Below are positions 36,660 to 46,669 of a stretch of DNA of 64,000 nt, piece after piece. This DNA is from Oasisia sp. SBJ-2009 (lineage: Eukaryota; Annelida; Polychaeta; Sabellida; Siboglinidae), in contig OZ024862.1 of NCBI GenBank assembly GCA_964017155.1, positions 36,909,675 to 36,973,674 of the forward strand. The letters run 5' to 3'. Every line of letters begins with the position of its first letter. Position 1 is the first letter of the stretch. A program made the position numbers and the translations under genes. The notes under the pieces were generated by a model. That model made no database searches and had not been told where the DNA came from. It saw only the letters and a list, made by a program, of their open reading frames with translations.

Positions 36660-37680
36660 GATGATACAAGAGATAAAAGAAGGTATATCTACAAGTGATG
36701 GAACGACGAAGGAACGGGGGTGGTGGTATGTCCAATATTGGGAGCGGTCAGAATTCTTTTCTCAACATGGGTCCCGGATGATTCGGCCCAAAACGCATTC
36801 GGCCCAGGATGATTCGGCTCACATCGTTAAAATGCATAGGTGTCGTGTCGGATGTTTCGGCCCACTGCACAGCGAACAGCGGAAATAAAAAAATAAAAAA
36901 ACGATTCGGCCCAACTCATGGTGGTGTGATTACTCTATATGTACGGATTGCACGTACGCAAGCACGATAAACCTTTTTCTTGTTATTTATTAATGTATAA
37001 TGTACATTCTTATCGTAGTATTACAAAAGATAAATTTATATATATATATTATTTATATTTATAATTATCTCGACATTCCACCGCGCATAAATATACCTTC
37101 TTATGCATATGATGTCGTAACACTGACATATCACTTACATTATGCCAGAATCCAACGATACACAAAGTATAAATTTCAAACGAAGCTCATATGTTTTAAT
37201 CCATTCCAACAATGGTTAACAAAGGTAGATTACTGCCAAGGAACTAGATGCATTTGGTCCATTGTTGTAACTTAAGTTGTTGCAGTCAATAACTATTGAT
37301 GAATGTTGATGGTGAACCGATAAAAGCACTAGCCGAAGGGGCCACTATTGTCTACCGTTTAAAAATATTTGTTATTTTGGAAAATGCATTATAACCCAGG
37401 CCTGGTATTTCCAATTTTTTTGGTTCATGCTTCATTTTTAGATTGATCATTACGAAGTATAATGCAAGTCGCACATATAGTTGTTGTCATCATATGAAGC
37501 TATATTTGATCATGCTGACAGCAATGATATCTATATGAGTGCTGTAGTGTTTATATTTGGTGTGTATTAGTCCTGGTTCGATATTCAATATCTCGAAATA
37601 TCGCAATACTTACGAAAGTTCGATACCAATAGTTAGTGGTATGGCGATACTTCGATATTTTTGGTATCGAACGCCCATTG
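36660..37680. other. Intronic sequence with ttcggccca words
   Basis: Between two tandem repeats in the last intron. Five near-copies of gattcggcccaa or tttcggcccac occur within 36778-36915. The rest is AT-rich without coding signal; near 37560-37640 several tcgatat/atatcga words foreshadow the 9-bp repeat. Confidence 0.4.
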
Positions 37681-37903
37681 TTCGATACCTACGATACCTA
37701 CGATACCTTCGATACCTTCGATACCTTCGATACCTTCGATACCTTCGATACCTACGATACCTTCGATACCTTCGATACCTTCGATACCTACGATACCTAC
37801 GGTACCTACGATACCTTCGATACCTACGATACCTTCGATACCTTCGATACCTACGATACCTTCGATACCTTCGATTCCTTCGATACCTTCGATACCTTCG
37901 ATA
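37681..37903. repeat. 9-bp tandem repeat (ttcgatacc)n
   Basis: About 25 copies of ttcgatacc with tacgatacc variants. All frames are open because the unit is three codons. Non-coding. Confidence 0.96.
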
Positions 37904-38275
37904 TCGAGTCCATTCGACGACGTCGACGCGAATTGGCGCAACATAGTTGTCGATGACGTCGTTGTTTACGGGAGCTAACACTACAGCGCTTCGCTTCAAC
38001 ATTTTTGATATGTGTTTCTTGTGTTTCTTAACTGTCCGTCGTCTCCGAATTAATATCGAATTTACCACCCTGTCGTAGTCTAGACATATAACGATTTACG
38101 TAGCGCATATAATATTAACGATTTTAGGCCGTATGTGTCATGGATAAACACATCGCAAATGTTCAAACCTCTATGTGTGTCAATTAGAAACACTGGAATG
38201 ATTCGAAAGCATATCATATATACAATGTCAATATTATTATTATTGTATCACTTACTGTTATACAGTAAGTATTCT

Positions 38276-38319
38276 GTACTACAATACCTGAATACCTTCG
38301 GTATGCAGGTATTGTAGTA
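38276..38319. repeat. Perfect 14-bp inverted repeat at the LINE 5' edge
   Basis: The word tactacaatacctg and its reverse complement caggtattgtagta flank a 15-bp loop (aataccttcggtatg, itself containing the near-palindrome ataccttcggtat). It lies at the left boundary of the RTE-like element; the right arm belongs to the element because it is shared with the copy at 43213. Confidence 0.8.
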
Positions 38320-41300
38320 CCTCAGGTAGTGCAATACCTCAGGGAGTTTGACGCCCCTGCCATGCAGAGTTGTAAACCACTGCCTTGTGGTATAGGTTCT
38401 TGTCAGAACCAAAGGCTAAGGGAGCAAACCCTAACCAGAAAACCATGTCACTGTGGCAGCGTCAAGGGCGGTTGGTGTATGGAACTCCCAACATATCTCG
38501 ACCAGCCACTGCAGGGACAAATAGTTTGCGTCTGTCTTGACATGTTCTTGCCGGTGTGAGACCTCTATTTGTTCCCCGAGAGAGTGTCGCTAGTAACTTG
38601 CTTGCAAAAGCCAGCGGCACTTCAACACTTTTTGCAAGCAGCTTCCATGAAATGTACAACTGCACGAACACCATACCGGATCGGCTGTCGCCCGGGTTAC
38701 CAAGGACCGCGCTGCACCTCATCTTCCGTCGACAGTGGAAAATCAACTAGGAAGAAGAAGACAAAGAAGATAACTACTGACAATTGGACACTGGAAGGTC
38801 AGGACTCTGCTCGACCGAGAAGGAGCTAACCAACCAGAAAGACGTACGGCACTAGTAGCAATGGAACTTGCCAAATACAACATCGACATCGCCGCCCTAT
38901 GTGAAACAAGGTTCTCAGAGTCTGGTAGTCTCAACGACTTGGAATACTCTTTCTTCTGGAGTGACAAACCCGAAGGAGAAAGAAGGGAGGCCGGAGTGGG
39001 CTTTGCTATCAAAAAGGATATCATCACAAAGTTGACAGAAATGTCACGGCCAGTAAGCGACAGAATCATGACGATGAGACTACCTCTGAGCAAGGACAAC
39101 TTTGCTACAATTATCAGCGTGTATGCTCCGACAATGACAAACCCAGATAAAAACAAGGAGGCCTTCTACAACCAGCTGGCAAGTGTGCTCAGTTGCATCC
39201 CTCGTACAGATAAGCTACTGCTGATAGGAGACTTCAATGCGAGGATAGGAAGAGAAAATGACAAGTGGCCCTTGGTTATGGGCAAACATGGGATTGGGAA
39301 ATGCAACTCCAATGGCGAGCTTCTACTGGCTCTGTGCTCCGAGTTTGAACTGACAGTGACGAACACCATGTTCAAGCAGAAGGATGAACGCAAGACCACC
39401 TGGATGCATCATCGTTCGAAACACTGGCATATGATCGATTTCATCATCACGAGGTGTCGGGATAAGATGGACATCCACAGCACCCGAACTATGCGTGGAG
39501 CAAACTGCTGGACCGATCACCAGATGCTGAGGTCAAAAGTGGCTTTCAGAATACGACAAAAGCACAACAGGCAAGGGACAAATAAACACCAGACGAGGAA
39601 TGGGCATCTCTGCAGCAGGTCGTGTACAACACGGCCAAGACATAAGCCAGACAGAAAACACCAGGACTGGTTCGACCCAAACGACCGGGAGCTACAGATT
39701 CTAATGAGCAGAAAAGACCAAGCCCACCAGAGATTGTTGCAAACCAGGAGCACTAGATCCACCACTGCAGCATACAAAGATGCCTGCAGACTGCTACAAA
39801 ACCACACCCGTGCACTGAAGTCGGACTGGTGGGAAAGGAAGGCAGTGGAGCTGCAGAGAGCTGCTGACAGAAACGACACGAAGGGCTTCTACAGTGGAGT
39901 TAGGGAAGTGTGGGGACCCAAGAAGAAGAGACCTGTTCAACTGAAATCAACAGATGGAATGGAGACCTTCTCTGACAGCAAGAGAGTTGTTGCAAGATGG
40001 AGTGCACACTTCCAGAAGCTACTCAACGTCCCTGGCGACATAGATCACGACGCTCTGGACAACATCCTGCAGCGCATTACCAAGACAAGTCTCGATGAGA
40101 TTCCAACTATGGATGAGATGGCTAGAGCAATCGCCGGCCTGAAAGATGGCAAAGCACCTGGAGGAGATGGAATTCCTGCAGAAGTATGGAAGCATGGAGG
40201 AGACAATCTGTTCAGCAGACTGCACCAACTAATCACCAATGCATGGGAGATGGGTTCTGTACCACAAGCATGGAAGGATGCCAGCATTATAACCATCTAC
40301 AAGAAAGGTGATCGAACAGACTGTGGGAACTGCAGAGGAATCTCTCTTCTTTCCATAGCAGGCAAGATCTTCGCCAGGATCCTCCTCAACAGACTATCTA
40401 CCCATATAACACCAGAGATAGTTCCAGAGACACAATGTGGCTTCAGAGATAACCGGAGCACCATAGATATGATATTTTGTCTCCGACAACTACAAGAAAA
40501 ATGCATTGAGCAGGACCAACTACTGTACATGGTATTTGTCGACTTCAGTAAGGCGTTCGATACAGTTGGGAGGACTGGACTATGGCAGCTACTGAAGAAG
40601 TATGGCTGCCCGAAAAAGTTCACAACAATGATCGAGGCACTACATACCGGAATGATGGCGAATGTTAGTGTTGGAGGGGAAGTCTCGGAATCGTTCAGGG
40701 TGACAAATGATGGGGTCAAGCAAGGTTGTGTACTGGCCCCCACGCTCTTTTCCATCTTCCTATCAGCAATGCTCGACGATGCTTTCCGAGACATGGGGGA
40801 TGGCGTCTACATACAGTCCAGACAGAGCGCTGACCTATTCAACGTCGCACACTTCAGAGCGAAGACCAAGACTACTCGGATACTGATTAAGGAGCTGCTA
40901 TTCGCAGATGACAGTGCACTGGTTGCACACTCTGCTGAAGAGATGCAGAAAATAGTGGATGCTTTCTCCAATGCGTCAAAGAAGTTCGGCCTGAAGATTA
41001 ACATCAAAAAGACCGAAGTGCTGTACCAACCCAACTCTACAAGAACCCGAGAGGAGGATATCATGGTTGATGGAAACAAGCTGAACTCTGTTCTGGAATT
41101 CACCTACCTCGGAAGCACTATATCAAGTGATGGATGCATTGACGATGAAATTCAGAGGAGGATGGCCAAGGCTAGTGCATCTTTCGGCCGACTACGCCAG
41201 AGACTCTGGAACAACCACCATGTGTCCATGCGGGTTAAAGGCAAGATATACCGTGCAATCGTGCTGTCCACCCTAATATACGGAGCCGAGGTCTGGACAG

Positions 41301-41715
41301 TGTACAGACGACGGGTGAAAAAGCTGCATGCCTTCATGATGCGACATCTGCGTTCGATCATGAGGATAACCTGGATGGACAAAGTGACAAACAAAGAAAT
41401 ACTCGAACGGACAGGGCTGCCATCTATGGAAGATCTTCTGATCAGATAGAATCTCCGGTGGACTGGACACCTTATGAGGATGTTACCAGACAGGCTACCA
41501 AAGCAGGTTCTCTACTCCCAACTGTCTTTTGGTCACAGAAAGAGAGGGCGCCCTCGTCTCCGGTTCAAAGATACCATCAAGAGACACTTGAAGCTGAGAG
41601 ACATAAAGATCGACTCATGGACATCACTCTCAGAGCAGAGAGATAAATGGAGAGCAACAGTAAAGTGATGGATGCAGTCTTTGTCGCTTTGCGACCGACA
41701 GCATGATGATGATGA
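38290..41715 (+). mobile_element. RTE-like LINE, copy 1 (nearly full length)
   Basis: A 3.4-kb element defined by comparison with the copy at 43213-46669. It has a 5' region starting ggtatgcaggtattgtagta, a single long ORF, a very short 3' end and an (atg)n tail (gcatgatgatgatgac). Size, single EN-RT ORF, tiny 3' UTR and microsatellite tail fit the RTE group, but the clade is not proven. It is in the last intron of the half-EGF gene, sense orientation. Confidence 0.88.
38861..41449 (+). CDS. LINE endonuclease/reverse transcriptase polyprotein (one nonsense codon)
   Basis: An 862-codon frame. The endonuclease starts upstream of this ATG, because IGHWKVRTLLDREG reads in frame from about 38779 with no ATG. 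EN motifs: AALCETRF, GDFNARIG (39225-39250), WTDHQML. RT blocks: KDGKAPGGDGIPAEVWKHGG (40141-40200), YKKGDRTDCGNCRGISLLS, QCGFRDNRST, VFVDFSKAFDTV (40531-40566), GVKQGCVLAPTLF (40712-40750), the catalytic FADDSALVAHS (40900-40932), LKINIKKTEV and FTYLGSTIS. TAG at 41447-41449 replaces a Lys codon (AAG in copy 2); the same frame continues to 41668 with GHLMRMLPDRLPKQVLYSQL, a conserved C-terminal block. A central deletion near 39585-39655 shifts the frame and a second restores it. Confidence 0.9.
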   Translation: MELAKYNIDIAALCETRFSESGSLNDLEYSFFWSDKPEGERREAGVGFAIKKDIITKLTEMSRPVSDRIMTMRLPLSKDNFATIISVYAPTMTNPDKNKEAFYNQLASVLSCIPRTDKLLLIGDFNARIGRENDKWPLVMGKHGIGKCNSNGELLLALCSEFELTVTNTMFKQKDERKTTWMHHRSKHWHMIDFIITRCRDKMDIHSTRTMRGANCWTDHQMLRSKVAFRIRQKHNRQGTNKHQTRNGHLCSRSCTTRPRHKPDRKHQDWFDPNDRELQILMSRKDQAHQRLLQTRSTRSTTAAYKDACRLLQNHTRALKSDWWERKAVELQRAADRNDTKGFYSGVREVWGPKKKRPVQLKSTDGMETFSDSKRVVARWSAHFQKLLNVPGDIDHDALDNILQRITKTSLDEIPTMDEMARAIAGLKDGKAPGGDGIPAEVWKHGGDNLFSRLHQLITNAWEMGSVPQAWKDASIITIYKKGDRTDCGNCRGISLLSIAGKIFARILLNRLSTHITPEIVPETQCGFRDNRSTIDMIFCLRQLQEKCIEQDQLLYMVFVDFSKAFDTVGRTGLWQLLKKYGCPKKFTTMIEALHTGMMANVSVGGEVSESFRVTNDGVKQGCVLAPTLFSIFLSAMLDDAFRDMGDGVYIQSRQSADLFNVAHFRAKTKTTRILIKELLFADDSALVAHSAEEMQKIVDAFSNASKKFGLKINIKKTEVLYQPNSTRTREEDIMVDGNKLNSVLEFTYLGSTISSDGCIDDEIQRRMAKASASFGRLRQRLWNNHHVSMRVKGKIYRAIVLSTLIYGAEVWTVYRRRVKKLHAFMMRHLRSIMRITWMDKVTNKEILERTGLPSMEDLLIR

Positions 41716-41784
41716 CTGTTATACCTGTCGATTATGTTTGTTTGAGGTTTTTTTTATGCGATTCCGAAAATAAACTACCTGTTA

Positions 41785-41859
41785 CTCTGTCTGTCTCTCT
41801 GCCTGCCTGCTGCGTACATGCCTGCCTGCCTTGATGTCTATCTGTCTGTCTGTCTGACA
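41785..41859. repeat. (CTGT/CTGC)n microsatellite
   Basis: Tetranucleotide tract of ctgtctgtctctctgcctgc type, with variants. Shortly 3' of LINE copy 1, in the last intron. Confidence 0.9.
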
Positions 41860-42064
41860 ATTATGTCAGTCTTTCTGAATGTTTGTCATCATTTAGGTTC
41901 AAATGTCCTCATCGATGTTGTACAACGTTTGTGTTTAGTATGTATGAAACAACGCTCAAAAATAAAACAATTACACATTTATATCTGTGAATGAATATTT
42001 ATCGGCGTTCTGAGTAGCATTGCTTCCAGACAAACATACAGCTGTATTTGGCATTTATTTTCAG

Positions 42065-42254
42065 GGGCAATGTGACCGAAGTCATGGTTGGCATGTCAAG
42101 TGAAGTATTAACTGTCGCCAGTAAAGGCTTGCTTGGTGACAACGAAGAAGAAGACGACGATGACGACGACGACGACGACGACGACCACCTCGATAAGGCC
42201 CAAGACCCGCAGGCCAGCACGTCAACCCTGCTTGACATTCTACCTAAGTGGTAA
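42065..42254 (+). CDS. Terminal exon: acidic cytoplasmic tail of the half-EGF protein
   Basis: Acceptor tttattttcag (AG 42063-42064), phase 2, joins the donor at 36011 in frame; the split codon is TT|G, Leu. The peptide starts GNVTEVMVGMSSEVLTVASK, continues GLLGDN, then three Glu and eleven Asp (42144-42185), HLDKAQDPQASTSTLLDI and LPKW-stop (TAA 42252-42254). Length and character fit a short intracellular tail. The Asp run is a GAC/GAT repeat and probably length-variable. It is out of frame with the other two acceptor phases, which hit stops, so the phase-2 match is a real constraint. Assignment to this gene rests on phase, strand and position and needs transcript support. Confidence 0.65.
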
Positions 42255-42279
42255 ATTACCAGATGCTGAACAACAGTAC

Positions 42280-42285
42280 AATAAA
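42280..42285 (+). terminator. Polyadenylation signal AATAAA
   Basis: AATAAA 25 bp after the stop of the acidic-tail exon, in acagtacaataaagaacacg, followed by GC and T-rich sequence. It implies a very short 3' UTR for the half-EGF gene. Confidence 0.5.
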
Positions 42286-42289
42286 GAAC

Positions 42290-42890
42290 ACGCGCGCGTA
42301 CCATCTACTGTTGCTGTTTCCTCTCTATTTAAAATGTTATCTTTGCTTTTTATCGCTTTATTAGACAGGAAACTCTGGTCGGTTTCGTCCAAATGTGTAA
42401 TTCCGACTTACAGGTACAAGATTGTACTAACACATGCGTGGCCGGTATTCACATTTACGATCAACACAACAGTAGTAATAATTGTTATAAAAATAATAAC
42501 ATATCCAATATCGAGAATAACAATAATAATAATGACTTCTTATGCGCCAATAACCTCGAAGATTGAACTCAGTGGCGCGACAAACCAAGGGATTAAGTAT
42601 TCTCGTAATCGTATAATAATACGCGAGTCGTCGATAGCTGGTGGGTGAAAGTGCTAGGAATCTAAGGAGGACAGGCAGCTTTAAGGAGGTAGGTTTTTAA
42701 ACGCCGACGAAATGAAACTATATATCCTTCTAAGTTAAAACTGACAGGAAGCGAATTTCACACAGTGGGTGTGGCAACACAGAGAGGATTCGGGTTCTAG
42801 GTTTCGTTTTCACCCGCGAAATGTAAAGAGGGTTACTACTGATTGATCGTATCAGTCTGGTATTTCTTGCTGGTGCGAGGATCGAATTCA
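42290..42890. other. Intergenic, nothing recognised
   Basis: Sequence 3' of the polyadenylation signal and 5' of the next LINE. AT-rich trinucleotide stretches (aataataataat). A frame at 42133-42648 overlaps the acidic exon in a wrong frame and is not supported. Confidence 0.4.
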
Positions 42891-42891
42891 G

Positions 42892-43212
42892 CTATACTGA
42901 TTGTGTTGACGAGAGGGCTTGATAGGTTATTGCACACATTTTGAAAAGGATGCGATAGTGCACAGGTAGCCAATGCAATGATTTCAGACGCGGCACTGAC
43001 CTGGAAACACGAGGAGAACCCGTGACTACCCTTGCCAAACAGGGTTGAACACGTTGACGTTTTGCTATACCCTTGTTTGCAATATTATAAAGGAGGGAAT
43101 TGTAGTAGTCAAGTATGCTACTTACTAGTTGTTGCAATGGTTTTGGCCATGGAAAGTGAGATATACCAACGGATACAGCGAAAAATGGGGGTCATGGTAA
43201 AAATACGACCAT
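42892..43212 (-). mobile_element. CR1/L2-like LINE, antisense, C-terminal piece
   Basis: On the minus strand: QQLVSSILDYYNSLLYNIAN, then RVQPCLARVVTGSPRVSRSV and LKSLHWLPVHYRILFKMCAI. This is the conserved C-terminal region of the same family as 27600-30540. The element is interrupted at about 43212 by RTE copy 2 and resumes at 46670. Confidence 0.85.
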
Positions 43213-46200
43213 GGTATGCAGATGTTGTAGTACCTCAGGTATTGCATTACCTCAGGGAGTTTGACGCCCCTATCATGCAGAGTTGTAAACCACTACCTTG
43301 GGGTACAGGTTCTTGACAGAACCGAAGGCTAAGGGAGCAAACCCTAACCAGAAAACCCTGTCACTGTAGCAGCATTAAGGGCGGTTGATGTATGGAACTC
43401 CCAACATCTCTCGACCAGCCACTGCAGGGACACATAGTTTGCGCCTGTCTTGACATGTTCTTGCCGATGTGAGACATCTATTTGTTCCCCGAGAGAGTGT
43501 CGCTAGTAATTTGCAAAAGCCAGCGGCACTTCAAAACGTTTTGCTAACAGCTTCCATGAAATGTACAACTGCACGATAGTCCACACCGGATCGGCCGTCG
43601 CCCGGCTTACCAAGGACCGCGCTGCTCGACCTCATCTTCCGTCGACAGTGGAAAATCAGCTAGCACGAAGAACTACTGACAATTGGACAATGGAACGTCA
43701 GGACTCTCCTCGACCGAGAAGGAGCTAACCGACCAGAAAGACGTACGGAACTAATAGCAATGGAACTTGTCAACTACAACATCGACATCGCCACCCTGTG
43801 TGAAACAAGGTTCTCAGAGTCTGGTAGTCTCAACGACTTGAAATACTCTTTCTTCTGGAGTGGCAAACCCGAAGGAGAAAGAAGGGAGGCCGGAGTGGGC
43901 TTTGCTATCAAAAAGGATATCATCACAAAGCTGAGTGAAATGCCACGGCCAGTAAGTGACAGAATCATGACGATGGGACTACCTCTGAGCAAGGACAACT
44001 TTGCTACAATAATCAGCGTATACGCCCCAACAATGACAAACCCAGATGAAAGCACGGAGGCCTTCTACAACTAGCTGGCAAGTGTGCTCAGTGGCATCCG
44101 TCGTACAGATAAGCTACTGCTGATAGGAGACTTCAATGCAAGGATAGGAAGAGAAATTACAAGTAGCCCTTGGTCTTGGACAAACACGGGATTGGCAAAT
44201 GCAACTCCAATGGCGAGCTTCTACTGGCTCTGAGTTCGAACTGATAGTGACGAACACCATGTTCAAGCAGAAAGATGAACGCAAGACTACCTGGATGCAT
44301 CCTCGTTCCTCGTTCCAGACACTGGCATATGATCGACTTCATCATCACGGGGTGTCGGGATAAGATGGACATCCACAGTACACGAGTCATGCGTGGAGCA
44401 AACTGCTGGACCGATCACCAGATGCTGAGGTCAAAAGTGGATTTCAGAATACGACAAAAGCACAACAGGCAAGGGATAAGTAAGCCTACCAAGCTCAACA
44501 CTGCAAAACGAAGTACCTCCAGCCATGGAGAGAGTTTTGAGCAGGAGATGGACAGTGCTCTCGCCCAATGGGAGGACAAGGAAAACTCAATACCTGACGA
44601 GGAATGGGCAGCTCTGCAGCAGGTCGTATACAACACAGCCAAGATATATATTGGCAAGCCAGGCAGAAAACACCAGGACTGTTTCAACCCCAACGACCAG
44701 GAGCTACAGACTCTTATGAGCAGAAGATACCAAGCCCACCAGAGTGTTGCAAACCAGGAGCACTAGATCCATCACTGCAGGATATAAAGATGCCTGCAGA
44801 CTGCTACAAAAACCCACCCGTGCACTGAAGACAGACTGATGGGAAAGGAAGGCAGTGGAGCTGCAGAGAGCTGTTGACAGTAATAACATGAAGGGCTTCT
44901 ACAATGGACTGAAGGAAGTGTGGGGACCCAAAAAGAGGGGACCTGTTCAACTGAAATCAACAGATGGAATGGAGGAGACCTTCTCTGACAGCAAGAGAGT
45001 TGTGGCAAGATGGAGTGAACACTTCCAGAAGCTACTCAACGTCCCTGGCGACATAGATCACGAAGGTCTGGACAACATCCCGCAGCGCATTTTCAAGACA
45101 AGCCTCGATGATATTCCAACTATGGATGAGATGGCTAGACCAATCGCCGGCCTGAAAGATGGCAAAGCACCTGGAGGAGATGGAATTCCTGCAGAAGTAT
45201 GGAAGCACGGATGAGACAATCTGTTCAGCAGACTGCACCAACTAATCACTGGAAGGATGCCAGCATTGTAACCATCTACAAGAAAGGTGATCGAATAGAC
45301 TGTGGGAACTATAGAAGAATCTCTCTTCTTTCCATAGCAGGCAAGATCTTCGCCAGCATTCTCCTCAACAGACTATCTACGCGCATAATACCAGAGGTAG
45401 TTCCGGAGACACAAGGCGGCTTCAGAGGTAACCGGAGCACCGTGGATATGATATTTTGTCTCCGACAACTACAAGAAAAGTGCATTGAGCAGGACCGACC
45501 ACAGTACATGGTATTTGTCGACTTCAGTAAGGCGTTCGATACAGTTGGGAGAACCGGGCTATGGCAGCTACTGAGGAAGTATGGCTGCCCAGAGAAGTTC
45601 GCAACAATGATCGAGGCACTGCATACCGGAATGATGGCCTATGTTAGTGTTGGAGGGGTCTCAGAATCGTTCAATATCATAAATGGGGTCAAGCAAGGTT
45701 GTGTACTGGCCCCCACGCTCTTCTCAATCTACCTATCAGCACTGATCGACGAGGCTTTCCGAGACATGGGGGATGGCGTCTACATACAGTCCAGACAGAG
45801 CGCTGACTTATTCAACGTCGCACACATCAGAGCGAAGACCAAGACTACTCGGTTACTGACGAGGGAGCTGCTATTCGCAGATGACAGTGCACTGGTTGCA
45901 CACTCTGCTGAAGAGATGCAGAAAATAGTGGATGCTTTATCCAATGCGTCAAATAAGTTCGGCCTGAAGATTAACATCAAAACGACAGAGGTGCTGTACC
46001 AATCCTGCTCTACAAGATCCTGAGAGGAGGACGTCATGGTTGATTGAAACAAGCTGAACTCTGTTCTGGAATTCACCTACCTCGGAAGCACTATATCAAG
46101 TAATGGATGCATTGACGATGAAATACAGAGGAGGATGGCCAAGGCTAACGCATCTTTCGGCCGACTACGCCAGAGACTCTGGAACAACCACCATGTTTCC

Positions 46201-46669
46201 ATGCGGGTTAAAGGCAAGATATACCGTGTAGTCGTGCTGTCCACCCTCCTATACGGAGCCGAGGTCTGGACAATGTACAGACGACAGGTGAAACAGTTGC
46301 ATGCCTTCATGATGCGACATCTGCGTTCGATCGTGAAGATAACCTAGGTGGACAAAGTGACAAACAAGGATATACTCGAACGGACAGGGCTGCCATCTAT
46401 GGAAGATCTTCTGATCAGAAAGAATCTCCGGTGGACTGGACACCTCTTGAGGATGTCACCAGACAGGCTACCAAAGCAGGTTCTCTACTTTCAACTGTGT
46501 TCTGGTCACAGAAAGAGAGGGCACCCTCGTATCCGGTTCAAGGACACCATCAAGAGAAACCTGAAGCTGAGAGACATAAATATCGACTCGTGGACATCAC
46601 TCTCACAGCAGAGAGATAAATGGAGAGCAACAGATGGAAGCAGTCGATTCGCGACCGACAGCATGATGA
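43213..46669 (+). mobile_element. RTE-like LINE, copy 2, nested insertion
   Basis: Full-length relative of the element at 38290, from ggtatgcagatgttgtagta to gcatgatgat. The EN frame runs 43760-44074 and ends at TAG where copy 1 has CAG (Gln). The central linker is complete here (GISKPTKLNTAKRS, SFEQEMDSALAQWEDKENSI) and shows what copy 1 lost. The RT frame 45199-46023 has VFVDFSKAFDTV, GVKQGCVLAPTLF and FADDSALVAHSAEEMQ, then stops at TGA 46021-46023. The C-terminal block resumes at 46348-46620 with NLRWTGHLLRM and RLPKQVLYFQL. At least five frame breaks; dead. Confidence 0.9.

Noticed and set aside
36052..36735. Opposed 203- and 227-codon frames
   Set aside because: 33-bp minisatellite whose length is a multiple of three; no start, splice or domain evidence.
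37557..38068. Five overlapping frames over a 9-bp repeat
   Set aside because: Repeat unit is three codons; frames on both strands are equally open.
38329..38829. Cysteine-rich frames (CKPLPCGIGSC, then IGCRPGYQGPRCTSS) that look like further EGF exons of the gene
   Set aside because: The same sequence precedes the second RTE-like copy at 43250-43690, so it is the LINE's own 5' region. An in-frame TGA at 38557-38559 also splits it, and copy 2 has several disruptions.
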